NCBI GenBank assembly: GCA_025408425.1
Contig: JANXYX010000036.1
Location: 124,001 to 188,000 of the forward strand
From: Granulicella sp.
Lineage (GTDB): Bacteria > Acidobacteriota > Terriglobia > Terriglobales > Acidobacteriaceae
Reading direction: 5' to 3'
DNA: 64,000 nucleotides
Shown here: piece by piece, positions 20,258-29,012 of the stretch
Layout: every line of letters starts with the position of its first letter
Position numbering within the stretch: position 1 is the stretch's first letter
Notes under the pieces: model-generated
The model's input: only the letters and a program-made list of their open reading frames with translations
Database searches by the model: none
Told to the model about the DNA's origin: nothing
Made by a program: the position numbers and the translations under genes

Positions 20258-20869
20258 ATGAAGCAACTCGTTCAACGGCAGCTAGCCCAGTCCATAGCCA
20301 CCATGCAGGCGGTTCTCGCCGACAATCAAATCGTCGATACCATCGTCACCATCGGCGAACTCACCGCCAAAGCCATGGCCACTGGCAACAAGCTCCTCGT
20401 CGCCGGCAACGGTGGCTCAGCCGCTGACGCCCAGCACCTCGTCGCAGAGTTCGTCGTCCGTCTCACCGTCAACCGCCCCGCCCTCCGCGCCATTGCTCTC
20501 ACCACGGACTCCTCCATCCTCACCGCCATCGGCAACGACTTCGGCTTCGACCAGGTCTTCGCACGCCAGATCGAGTCCCTCGGCCAGCCCGGAGACATCT
20601 TCCTCGGCATCTCCACCTCCGGCAACTCCCCCAACATCATCCACGCACTCCAACAAGCCCGCAGCCAGAGCATCACTACCATCGGCTTCACCGGCAATGA
20701 CGGCGGTAAGATGCGCTCCCTCTGCGATCACAACGTCATCATTCCCTCCGCCGTTACCATGAACATCCAGGAGTCGCACCTCGCCCTCGAGCACATCTTC
20801 TGCATGGTCGTCGAACGCTTCTCCTTCGGGATGGACTTCGACACCCGCCCCAAAATCCTCAGCGAGTAA
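20258..20869 (+). CDS. gmhA: Phosphoheptose isomerase (SIS domain)
   Basis: GmhA converts sedoheptulose 7-phosphate to D-glycero-D-manno-heptose 7-phosphate, the first step to ADP-heptose for LPS core. The 203-residue protein shows LLVAGNGGSAADAQHLVAEF with the phosphate-binding loop and the metal His, GDIFLGISTSGNSPNIIHAL and TIGFTGNDGGKM. NIQESHLALEHIFCMVVE holds the second conserved Glu/His region. Full length. A homologue such as DiaA is possible, but the zinc-site residues favour GmhA. No other heptose genes are adjacent. The start is the ATG at 20258, behind GGGAGAACC. Confidence 0.88.
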   Translation: MKQLVQRQLAQSIATMQAVLADNQIVDTIVTIGELTAKAMATGNKLLVAGNGGSAADAQHLVAEFVVRLTVNRPALRAIALTTDSSILTAIGNDFGFDQVFARQIESLGQPGDIFLGISTSGNSPNIIHALQQARSQSITTIGFTGNDGGKMRSLCDHNVIIPSAVTMNIQESHLALEHIFCMVVERFSFGMDFDTRPKILSE

Positions 20870-21030
20870 ACCCTGCCAGCGACGCCATCTCACCCAAAGA
20901 AGCATAGGATTCCCGTGACCCGCGCACCCCGACCCTATCTCCACCTTCAACCTGCCTGCCACCCCCATCCTGCTCAAAACCAACGTAATGAAAGTCCCCC
21001 AAACCTAAAGCTTTCCCCCGACTCAGAGGG

Positions 21031-21160
21031 TGTCATCCTGAGCGAAGACACTCGCAGCACATAGCGGGTGACGAAATCGAAGAACCTTGCGGTTGCTCTC
21101 CCTTTACCGTTGCTCTGCTCTTTTGTTTGTCATCCCGCAGGGATCTGCTCTGGCGCTTGC
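21031..21160. repeat. Dispersed intergenic repeat between gmhA and the TlpA-like gene
   Basis: This fills most of the 300-base gap. It starts with GTGTCATCCTGAGCGAAG, passes through GAAGAACCTTGCGGTTGC and ends with GTCATCCCGCAGGGATCTGC. Its end resembles the fragment at 505-540. Such text recurs between genes in acidobacterial genomes (recalled, not searched). No coding frame is supported here. Confidence 0.5.
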
Positions 21161-21172
21161 AGTTCTCCGCCG

Positions 21173-21712
21173 TTACTCCCTCAGCAACTCCTCAACGTCC
21201 TTCCGAAACTCCCCCTCCCGTGTCTCCCCCACATAGGTCTTCGCCACCCGCCCCTGCCGATCCACCAGAATCGTCGTTGGCAGCCCCACCATCGCCTGCG
21301 CCTCCTGCGACAGCGGCTCCGGAAACACAATCGGATACCCAACATGCATCCGCCGCACAAACGCCCGCACCGCCCCCCTGTCACCTTCATCCATCGATAT
21401 CCCCACCACCGCCAGCCCCTTTACCTCACCAGCCAGCCGCACCAGTCCCGGCGTCTCCTCCTGGCACGGCCCACACCACGTAGCCCAATAGTTGATCAGC
21501 ACCACCTGCCCGCGATGGTCCGCCAGCCGCCAGGTTCCGCCAGCCATCTGCGCCAGTTCCACCCTCGGCATACTCTTCCGCGCCAACACCGGCACAATCG
21601 GCTCAGCCCGCCGCGGCCACGGAATGGAAGCCGCTCCCCCGATCGCCACCGCAGCACCCACGAACACATACTTCGCCCACCAGACACCCCGGCTTTGACT
21701 CGTAGTCTCCAT
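21173..21712 (-). CDS. Membrane-anchored TlpA/ResA-type thioredoxin
   Basis: A 179-residue protein: one N-terminal TM anchor (AKYVFVGAAVAIGGAA), then a periplasmic thioredoxin fold. The redox motif is WCGPC in LINYWATWCGPCQEETPG, and the cis-Pro is in VGLPTTILVD. Members reduce apocytochrome c or other envelope disulfides. The start at 21712 (METTSQ) is preferred, though in-frame ATGs up to 21742 are possible. It is divergent from the lipoprotein gene at 21802. No cytochrome-maturation gene is adjacent, so its partner is unknown. Confidence 0.85.
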   Translation of the reverse strand: METTSQSRGVWWAKYVFVGAAVAIGGAASIPWPRRAEPIVPVLARKSMPRVELAQMAGGTWRLADHRGQVVLINYWATWCGPCQEETPGLVRLAGEVKGLAVVGISMDEGDRGAVRAFVRRMHVGYPIVFPEPLSQEAQAMVGLPTTILVDRQGRVAKTYVGETREGEFRKDVEELLRE

Positions 21713-21801
21713 CACTTCATCATCGTCCCACATTCCCCGCATCCCGATATAATCGCTGCGCTTCGTATTCCGCAGTAGACTCAACCCATGAGGATTCAAC
21801 A

Positions 21802-22377
21802 ATGACCAGCCCAACCCCCGCGACCATCAAGATCAAACCATCCCGCAAACTTCAAGCTGGCGCCCTCATCGCCATCGTCCTCCTCACCACGGCCGGCTGC
21901 CACTCCAAGACCAAAGCCACGCCCGAAAACTTCACCGAAGCCCTCAATGCCTACTTCCTTGAGCACAGCGACTGCCTCTTCCCCGTAGCTCCTCGCTTCC
22001 CCTACGAGACCAGCGACCCTGCCACGACCAAACAGTTCGACTCCCTCATCAAGTCCCAGCTCCTCACCAAGACGGAAGAATTCAGTATCCACGCCAGCCG
22101 CTACACCCCCACCACCACCGGTGCCCGCTACGCACCACGCTTCTGCTACGGCCATCGCATCATCACCAGCATCGACAGCTTCACCCCACCAGCCCAGGCC
22201 AACGGCTTCCCCGAAACCCAGGTGACCTACCACTACACCATGCAGGATGTCCCCATCTGGGCCGATACCGACGAGGTCAAAGCCGCGTTCCCCGCAATGG
22301 CCCAGGCCACCAGCGGTAACGCCACCGGCAAAGCCACCCTTGCCGGAACCCTCGCCGGATGGCAAGTCCCCGATTAG
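21802..22377 (+). CDS. Putative lipoprotein of unknown function
   Basis: A 191-residue protein with a long positively charged N-terminus, one hydrophobic segment and a lipobox LLTTAGC, so it is likely lipidated and membrane-attached. The mature part has ENFTEALNAYFLEHSDCLF, paired Cys residues (DCLF and FCYGHR) that may bond, and VTYHYTMQDVPIWA. No enzymatic motif is recognised. Short-range context (a TlpA-like redox protein opposite) gives no clear role. It ends 68 bases before a strong palindrome. Confidence 0.7.
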   Translation: MTSPTPATIKIKPSRKLQAGALIAIVLLTTAGCHSKTKATPENFTEALNAYFLEHSDCLFPVAPRFPYETSDPATTKQFDSLIKSQLLTKTEEFSIHASRYTPTTTGARYAPRFCYGHRIITSIDSFTPPAQANGFPETQVTYHYTMQDVPIWADTDEVKAAFPAMAQATSGNATGKATLAGTLAGWQVPD

Positions 22378-22444
22378 TCACGTTCCGTAGCCTATCCTCA
22401 GCCACCAAACAACTCTCAGCAAGCTGTCTCCGGCTTGGATTACT

Positions 22445-22475
22445 GATCTTTGTTCTCCCTGGGAGAACAAAGATC
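22445..22475. terminator. Near-perfect 31-base palindrome between convergent genes
   Basis: Arms of 15 bases (22445-22459 and 22461-22475) pair perfectly around one central T. It lies between the stops of the lipoprotein gene and the convergent methyltransferase gene, so a bidirectional terminator is likely. There is no T-run on either side, but each arm carries CTTTGTTCT. The realistic loop would be 3-5 bases. Confidence 0.6.
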
Positions 22476-22484
22476 GGCCACCCG

Positions 22485-23114
22485 TCAATGCATGGGCTTT
22501 ACAGCCGTTACGACCATACTCTTCCACAAATAGGGAACTCGCCCGGCCCCGCTGACCTCAATCTCGACGAATCCAGCCTCAACAAGCGGCACTTGGATCG
22601 TCTTCTTCGACCAGAACTTGATATGACCGTGGTCCCACAAAACAGTGAAATGCCCGTCCATCTTTCCAGTTATCGCAAGCAACAGATTATTGAAATAGCC
22701 ATGAAACGGTGTCGTGAGAATCAATCTCCCACCAGGCCGCAGCATCGTGTAGCAGGTCCGAACAAAACCACGAGGATCGTATAGATGCTCGATCACTTCA
22801 GTGCTGATCACAACATCGGCCGCGCCGATCTCTTCCAGTAAGCAACCATCTGGCGACTCGGCATCAGCCAGGCAGAATTCGATCTCCGGGTAGGTCTCCT
22901 TGGCTATCTCTATTCCAGTGGGCGAGAAGTCGGATCCATAAAGCCTCCAGCCCCTGCCCTGAAAGAGAGATAAAAACGACCCGTTGCCGCATCCCAGGTC
23001 GTAAACCACCGCCCCCGGAGGAGTCTGTTCAAGTAGCTTTTTGACCACTGGAAATAGGTAGTCGTGACTTGGCTCCTTGTCGGCAGCACGATATACATAA
23101 CTGATTCCTGCCAT
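22485..23114 (-). CDS. Class I SAM-dependent methyltransferase (UbiG/Methyltransf_11-like)
   Basis: A 209-residue Rossmann-fold methyltransferase. The SAM-binding motif I is VVYDLGCGNGSFLSLF, followed by an acidic end of strand 2 (YGSDFSPTGIEIA). Then come AADVVISTEVIEHLYDP and RPGGRLILTTPFHGY. The pattern matches small-molecule or surface-glycan methyltransferases. FWSKKTIQVPLVEAGF is the usual late segment. GC content is visibly lower than in flanking genes, hinting at recent acquisition. The acceptor is unknown. Confidence 0.85.
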   Translation of the reverse strand: MAGISYVYRAADKEPSHDYLFPVVKKLLEQTPPGAVVYDLGCGNGSFLSLFQGRGWRLYGSDFSPTGIEIAKETYPEIEFCLADAESPDGCLLEEIGAADVVISTEVIEHLYDPRGFVRTCYTMLRPGGRLILTTPFHGYFNNLLLAITGKMDGHFTVLWDHGHIKFWSKKTIQVPLVEAGFVEIEVSGAGRVPYLWKSMVVTAVKPMH

Positions 23115-23244
23115 CTACCCTCTTGGATCGGGCGAACTCGGACCAACAAACTATGGCTCACCCAACTCCAACCATCAGGCTCGATACTGCCTCATCTGTG
23201 ACTAGGTGTCTATCCCTCTCCCTTACCAGCAACATCCTTGCCGC

Positions 23245-25263
23245 TCACTGGGACTTCACCTTCTTCCCCTCGGGCACCTCTACCCCCCGCAACCTCCCCT
23301 GCTCCCCCTCTTCTAAATCTCGAATCGCCACCACCCCACCTGTAATCGTCCCATCGTCTCCACGTATCGGTGCCGCACTCAGACTCAACCAGCCCACCGA
23401 GCCATCACCTCGCTGATACTGCACCTCCTCCGACACAGTGATCTCCCCCTGCTGAATCGCCCGCACCAGCGGATACTCCTCCACCTCCAGCCGCCTCCCG
23501 TTCGCATCAAACGCTACCCACTGCTCATGCGCCGCAGTGTCCAGCTTCGGCAGTATCGGATGCCTCAGAATCGCCTCCGCCTGCGGATTTCCCATCACCA
23601 CCCGTCCGCTTGGAGCCTCCGCAATCACAATCCCCACAGGCACCGCATGGAACACCCCCTCTAGAAGAGCTCGACTCTCTCGCAACTCCTCCAGAACTCG
23701 CTTATGCTCATCGATGTCCTCCAACGCGCCGTACCACCGAATCACCCTCCCATCCGGCCCCCGTCGCGCCGCGGCTCGTGATCGCATCCACCGCCACGAA
23801 CCATCCAGACAGCGAATCCTGTACTCCACATCAAGCGGATCCCCAGTCTCAACCGATCGTCTCCATGCAACAGACGTGCGCTCAAGATCGTCAGGATGCA
23901 GAGCCCTTCCCCAGCCCCACCCCTTCGACTCCTCTTCCGTCATGCCCGTCAGCGTCGTCCATTGCGGGCTCGCCTCTACAATCATTCCATCCGAGCCCGC
24001 CGTCCACGGAACCTGCGGATTCAGCTCCACCGCATACCGGTGGTGATCCTCACTCTCCTGCAGCGCCACCTGTGTACTCTCGCGCTCCGTTATGTCCAGC
24101 ACCGCCACCGATACCCCAACAATCTCCCCCGCCTCATCCCTGGTCGGCTGGTAAGACGTCGATCGCACCTGCATCTGACCGTCTGGCCCCTCCGCCTGAA
24201 ACTCCAGCCCCGCAAACGCCTCCCCATTCAACGCTCGCTTCAAATAAGGCTCAAGGTGCACATAAAACTGCGGAATCAGCTCCCCCACAGTCCGACCCAG
24301 ATGCGCCACGATCGGGGCATGGTTCATCTCAGCCAGGCGCTTATTCAGACTCACATACCTCATATTCCGGTCTACAAAGCACAACCCCACCGGAGCCCCG
24401 TCATAAATTGCCTGTAGCTGCGACAACCGCTGACTTGGCAAAGCCTCCATATGAAACGCAGTGTCCTCTGGATTCGGCCGCTTGCTCGCCTCTTTACTCT
24501 GCTGCTTCTTTTGATCGGACACATACTGCGATAGCTTCCCTGCCGGAACCGCACGTCCATACAGCCACCCCTGCGCCAGATCACAGCCCAGCCATAGCAG
24601 CATGTCTGCCTGCGCAGCGTCCTCGACTCCCTCGGCAGCAGTCAGCATGCCCAGACTCTGCCCCAGTCCCACAATCGCGGCAACGATCTTCCGGCTCTCT
24701 CTACGCGACAGCATCGTCTGCACGAAGCTCTGGTCTACCTTGATCTCGTCAAAAGGCAGTGCATGCAAATGCCGCAAGCTTGAGTATCCCGTTCCAAAAT
24801 CGTCGATGGCGATCCGCGAGCCCAGTGACTTCAGCTCCTCCGTCACCGATCGCGCATGCTCGATATTTCCAACCAGAGCACTCTCCGTAATCTCTACCGT
24901 TAGCCGGGACAACGAGAACCCGGTCCGCTCGGCCGCCAGGCTCACCTGCCGACGCAACGAGAGGTCCCGCAACTGGATCGCAGAAACATTGATCGACAGT
25001 CGCAGATGCGCCGGCAACTTCTTCATCGCGGCAAAGGCGTCCACCAACACCTTCTCCATCAAGGCCCCAATGCACCCTGAATCCTCAGCAACCTGGATGA
25101 ACTCATCCGGAGGCACCATCCCCCGCAGAGGATGCTTCCAACGCGCCAACACCTCAAAGCCCGATAGCTGTCCCGTCCGTAACTCAACCAGCGGTTGAAA
25201 ATACGGGACGAGTTCGCCACTATCGATGCCTCTCCGCAAATCGACGACGTAGTCCGCAATCAT
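23245..25263 (-). CDS. Cyclic-di-GMP phosphodiesterase, EAL domain followed by three PAS domains
   Basis: A 672-residue cytoplasmic signalling protein. The EAL domain is at about residues 5-250, with the signature as FEVLAR, plus SINVSAIQL, VEITES, IDDFGTGYSSL, IKVDQSFV, AEGVED and GCDLAQGWLYGRA. All usual metal and catalytic acids are present, so hydrolysis of c-di-GMP to pGpG is likely. Three PAS/PAC modules follow (about 285-400, 405-525 and 535-660; for example RYVSLNKRLAEMN, FTDS-free HPDDLERTSVAWRR and GRVVMGNPQAEAIL). There are no TM segments and no GGDEF or kinase. Sensors usually precede EAL, so this reversed order is notable. Confidence 0.88.
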   Translation of the reverse strand: MIADYVVDLRRGIDSGELVPYFQPLVELRTGQLSGFEVLARWKHPLRGMVPPDEFIQVAEDSGCIGALMEKVLVDAFAAMKKLPAHLRLSINVSAIQLRDLSLRRQVSLAAERTGFSLSRLTVEITESALVGNIEHARSVTEELKSLGSRIAIDDFGTGYSSLRHLHALPFDEIKVDQSFVQTMLSRRESRKIVAAIVGLGQSLGMLTAAEGVEDAAQADMLLWLGCDLAQGWLYGRAVPAGKLSQYVSDQKKQQSKEASKRPNPEDTAFHMEALPSQRLSQLQAIYDGAPVGLCFVDRNMRYVSLNKRLAEMNHAPIVAHLGRTVGELIPQFYVHLEPYLKRALNGEAFAGLEFQAEGPDGQMQVRSTSYQPTRDEAGEIVGVSVAVLDITERESTQVALQESEDHHRYAVELNPQVPWTAGSDGMIVEASPQWTTLTGMTEEESKGWGWGRALHPDDLERTSVAWRRSVETGDPLDVEYRIRCLDGSWRWMRSRAAARRGPDGRVIRWYGALEDIDEHKRVLEELRESRALLEGVFHAVPVGIVIAEAPSGRVVMGNPQAEAILRHPILPKLDTAAHEQWVAFDANGRRLEVEEYPLVRAIQQGEITVSEEVQYQRGDGSVGWLSLSAAPIRGDDGTITGGVVAIRDLEEGEQGRLRGVEVPEGKKVKSQ

Positions 25264-25500
25264 AATGCGCCAATACTACTCGACGTACCACCTTCAGCTC
25301 ACTTATTTCACCTTCGACACCTCAACGCTCCATATCTCCCCTCGACATAGCACCGATGTTCTCCCCTTGAAACTTTCCCTCAAATGAACTACTTTGACTC
25401 CGTCCCTCTATGCCGGCAGCCAACGCGCCGAACTTCCCTTGGACCTTCAACCAACTAAATCAAACTGAGACTGACCCCACTGTCGGTAGGAGCAATTTGA

Positions 25501-28290
25501 ATGTCATACTCCCCTCGCACCGCACTCCTCACCAACCGCCCTCTTACTCTCAAAATCGCAGCGGCTCTGGCATTCAGTCTTATAACTGCCTCATTTACTG
25601 AGCTTCATTCTCAAAACCTAATCCTAAACTTCAAGAATCCACCAGCCGACGCTCGACCGATGATGCGCTGGTGGTGGTTCGGCACTGCTGTCGACAAACC
25701 CGAAATCCTCCACGAACTCCAGCAGATGAAAGCCGACGGCATCGGCGGAGTCGAGCTAGCCTTCGTCTATCCCCAGGTCGTCGATGATCCTGCTAAAAAC
25801 CTGATCAACCAGCCCTTCGTTGGCCCGGACATGCTCGAAAACGTCCGCTACGCCCAATCCGAAGCCCGCAAACTCGGCCTCCGCGTCGACGTTACCCTCG
25901 GCAGTGGCTGGCCCTATGGAGGTCCTTCCACCACCCTTGACGAAGCCGCCGGACACCTCCGTGTCATCGAAATACTCCTGCCCGCCTCCGCAACCTCCCT
26001 ACCCAAAGTGAAGCTGGCCGAAGGCGAGTCCGTCATCTCGGCCTCGCTCGTAAACGGTCAACCCAAACACTGGGACGCCTCCTCCGCCCAGATCCTCAAC
26101 CCCGCCCTCAACCCCACCATCTCCCCCGCCTCTTCCCCCCGCACCGTCCTGTTCTTTATCGCCAGCCACACCGGCCAGATCGTCAAGCGAGCCGCCGTAG
26201 GTGCCGAAGGCTGGGTCCTGGATCCCTTTAGCCAAAAAGCCGTTGCCACCCACCTCAAAGCTGTCGGCGACCCCCTCATCAAAGCCTTCGGACCAACCCC
26301 ACCCTACGCCGTCTTCTCCGACTCCCTCGAAGCCTACGGAGCCGACTGGACCCCCACCCTCCCCGCCGAGTTCAAACGCCGCCGCGGCTACGATCTCCTC
26401 CCCCACCTCCCCGAACTCGTCGCCGGCGGAACCCCCTCCGCCGAAGCCGTAAGGCACGATTGGGGCCAGACTCTCACCGAACTTGTTAACCAAAACTACC
26501 TGACTCAAATCAATAACTGGGCCATCGCGCATAACACGAAGTTCCGCTCGCAAACATATGGTGAGCAAGCAGTTACACTTTCAAGCCAGCGGCTCGTAGC
26601 TTTGCCGGAAGGAGAGGGTCCACAGTGGCGCCAGTTTTCCACACTCCGCTGGGCCACCTCCGGCAACCACATCTTCGGAAATAATGTCTCCTCAGGAGAG
26701 ACCTTCACCTGGCTCCACTCACCCGTCTTCCGAGCCACTCCCCTCGACATGAAGGCCGAAGCCGACATCGACTTCATCATGGGCCAGAACCAGATCATCG
26801 GCCACGGCTGGCCCTACTCCGCCCCACAAGTAGGCGAGCCCGGCTGGTCCCTCTACGCCGCCGCTGTCTTCAACGACCACAATCCCTGGCACCCCGTCAT
26901 GCCCGACGTCACACGCTACATCCAGCGCGTTAGCTGGCTCCTCCGCCAGGGCCAACCTGCCAATCAGGTCGCACTCCTGCTTCCAACCGATGACGCCTGG
27001 GCAAACTTCGCCCCCGGCAAAGCCACCGTCACCGGCGAACTCGCCCGCCTCATCACCCCGGAACTCATGTCCGCCATCCTCTCCGCCGGCTATAACGTGG
27101 ACTTCACGGACGCCGACGCCATCAATCGTCTCGGCATCCACCACCCCATCCTCCTCATCCCCCCCACCGACCGCATCCCCCTCACCACCCTCCGCAAGAT
27201 CCAGCAATACGTCGCCACCGGAGGCAAGGTAATCTCCATCGGCCGCACCCCCTCCCTATCCGCGGAAGGCAAGCTCAGCCCCGAACTCACCTCCCTCACC
27301 AAAAAGCTCTTCGACCCCGCCAGAAAAGCCTTCGTCCCCAACGAATCCACCCTCGCCGAAGCACTCCACCAAGCCCAGGCCCCCGACCTCAAACTCACCG
27401 CCACCGACGCCGCGACACAGGAGGCCATCGGCTTCATCCGCCGCAAGACCGCCACCGCCGACATCTACTTCGTAGCCAACACCGCCAACCACCCCGTCCA
27501 CACCCAGGTCACCTTCACCACCACCTACCACTCCGGCGAGCAGTTGGATCCAGACACCACCGCCTCCACCCCCACCCGAGCGACGGACGTAGACCTGACC
27601 CTCGCCCCCTACGAATCCCGCATCTTCCTCTTCACCGCCGCCCCGCCGAAATCTGCTCCTAAACCGGACGTCCCCACCAACCAGTTAGCCGACCTCAGTA
27701 CAGACTGGCAACTCAAGTTCACCGCCACCGGCAAGTCAAAATCTCAGCCGCAACTAACCGACTGGACCTCCGACCCATCCACAAAGTTCTACTCCGGCGA
27801 AGCCGTCTACACCCGCGACTTCACCCTGACCGCCGCCCCCTCCGCCCCCACCTACCTCCAGGTAGAAGGCGGCACTCCCCTCGCCCGCCCCGGCACCGAG
27901 ATCCCCGTCGACAGCAACACCACCCGCGCCCCCGGAGCACCGCTCCCCAACCCCCTGGTCACCCGCACCGGCCCCGGCATGCGCGCCTGGTACGACCCAC
28001 CCATCCACGAAGCCGCCATCGTCCTCATCAACGGCCAACGCGTCGGCTCCCTCTGGCACCCCCCATACCGCCTCGACGTCACCAGCCACCTCAAACCTGG
28101 TCAGAACCACATCGAGATCCGCGTCTACAACACCGCCATCAACGCCTGGGCCGCCCAACCACCCCACGACTACAAACCACTCATCGCAAAATACGGCGAC
28201 CGATTCCAGATGCAGGATCTCGACCAGGTCCATCCCGTCCCCTCTGGCCTCCTCGGCAAAATCCACCTCGTCACCCAGAACCCCAAATGA
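25501..28290 (+). CDS. Secreted alpha-L-rhamnosidase-like glycoside hydrolase (GH106-like)
   Basis: A 929-residue exported enzyme with a signal peptide ending near TELHSQN. The catalytic part opens with ARPMMRWWWFGTAVDKPEI, then LQQMKADGIGGVELAF and VDVTLGSGWPYGGP, which is the GH106 rhamnosidase pattern. QIIGHGWPYSAPQ and a beta-galactosidase-trimerisation-like region (NQVALLLPTDDAW) follow. The C-terminal region (VYTRDFTLTAAPSAPTYLQVEGG, AIVLINGQRVGSLWHPPYRLDVT) is galactose-binding-like. It would release L-rhamnose from pectin or other glycans, which suits the rhamnose genes downstream. The start ATG has TAGGAGC upstream. A patch near 26470-26650 has clearly lower GC and different codons. 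Confidence 0.82.
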   Translation: MSYSPRTALLTNRPLTLKIAAALAFSLITASFTELHSQNLILNFKNPPADARPMMRWWWFGTAVDKPEILHELQQMKADGIGGVELAFVYPQVVDDPAKNLINQPFVGPDMLENVRYAQSEARKLGLRVDVTLGSGWPYGGPSTTLDEAAGHLRVIEILLPASATSLPKVKLAEGESVISASLVNGQPKHWDASSAQILNPALNPTISPASSPRTVLFFIASHTGQIVKRAAVGAEGWVLDPFSQKAVATHLKAVGDPLIKAFGPTPPYAVFSDSLEAYGADWTPTLPAEFKRRRGYDLLPHLPELVAGGTPSAEAVRHDWGQTLTELVNQNYLTQINNWAIAHNTKFRSQTYGEQAVTLSSQRLVALPEGEGPQWRQFSTLRWATSGNHIFGNNVSSGETFTWLHSPVFRATPLDMKAEADIDFIMGQNQIIGHGWPYSAPQVGEPGWSLYAAAVFNDHNPWHPVMPDVTRYIQRVSWLLRQGQPANQVALLLPTDDAWANFAPGKATVTGELARLITPELMSAILSAGYNVDFTDADAINRLGIHHPILLIPPTDRIPLTTLRKIQQYVATGGKVISIGRTPSLSAEGKLSPELTSLTKKLFDPARKAFVPNESTLAEALHQAQAPDLKLTATDAATQEAIGFIRRKTATADIYFVANTANHPVHTQVTFTTTYHSGEQLDPDTTASTPTRATDVDLTLAPYESRIFLFTAAPPKSAPKPDVPTNQLADLSTDWQLKFTATGKSKSQPQLTDWTSDPSTKFYSGEAVYTRDFTLTAAPSAPTYLQVEGGTPLARPGTEIPVDSNTTRAPGAPLPNPLVTRTGPGMRAWYDPPIHEAAIVLINGQRVGSLWHPPYRLDVTSHLKPGQNHIEIRVYNTAINAWAAQPPHDYKPLIAKYGDRFQMQDLDQVHPVPSGLLGKIHLVTQNPK

Positions 28291-28310
28291 CCCACCGCAA
28301 TCAGGCTCCA

Positions 28311-28350
28311 GGTGCCCCATGTCAGACGGCTTTACGTCTGACGTGGGGTT
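28311..28350. repeat. Hairpin repeat unit, copy A
   Basis: It begins GGTGCCCCAT and ends GTGGGG. A long stem (CCCCATGTCAGACG with CGTCTGACGTGGGG, one mismatch) surrounds the loop GCTTTA. It starts 20 bases after the rhamnosidase stop, so it could also act on the mRNA 3' end. It shares its ends and layout with copies B-D near 62-63.5 kb. Confidence 0.6.
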
Positions 28351-28583
28351 ACTCTACCGACTCCCCAACCCGCTCCTGGCCCCAAAACGGAGTGCATCGC
28401 ACACCCGCGCGATCCCTTATCCGGCACCATATCACTTGACATTCCAACCCCCGGAAAGACCGCAACACCCCCAGTCCGGCGCGAGCCGGACCATCGTATC
28501 TGACCCATTTGAAAGCACAAGTCCGAACCTAAAGCCTTTTGTTCGAAGACTTTGCGAAATAACCCGGGAGGGGGGAGGTATCC

Positions 28584-28779
28584 ATGGCCATCAACAAACG
28601 TCTCGCGAAATACACGTTAGGCATCGCGCTCGCATCCGCGCTCATCCCTTCCATCGCTCACAACAACTTCCGCCTCGACCTCCGAGATTGATATCAAGAC
28701 CGCCGACAACAGCAAACTCCTGTTCCTCAACCCCGGAGAATCACCCGCCAAAGAAGGCACTGCCTTCGGCGATCGATAA
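28584..28779 (+). pseudogene. Frameshifted remnant of a small secreted protein
   Basis: An ATG at 28584 stands behind an unusually strong GGAGGGGGGAGG. It encodes a signal-peptide-like start (MAINKRLAKYTLGIALASAL, then IPSIAHNNFRLDLRD) that stops at 28691 after 35 residues. A shift of frame just before the stop lets EIDIKTADNSKLLFLNPGES run on to a stop at 28779. Together this reads like one 60-70 residue exported protein broken by a small indel. Alternatively the 35-residue frame is a genuine small gene. The family is not recognised. Confidence 0.4.
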
Positions 28780-29012
28780 ACCCTGTGCGGCATCTCGGAT
28801 TGCGGAGCAGTGCAAACCTCGCAGCGTCACGAAGAAATTACATCTATCAGACAAAATCAAGACAAACGTCGGCGCATCGCAGACTGACCTGATGCATCGC
28901 AATGAATGCCTATCGGTAGGATCGAGCGATTCAATAAATCTTGGTAGACCGCTGTCTGCTGTAGGATTTCAGTACTTCAACCCGTCTTCGCAGTCACCTC
29001 TTATGGTCAACG

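Larger units (their letters stand above)
28291..29012. other. 720-base interval with a hairpin repeat and a degenerate reading frame
   Basis: Between the rhamnosidase and sulfotransferase genes. It holds the hairpin unit at 28311-28350, a short inverted repeat GTCCGGC/GCCGGAC near 28480, and the broken secreted-protein frame at 28584-28779. The rest shows no coding features. Composition falls from GC-rich on the left to about half GC on the right. Confidence 0.5.
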
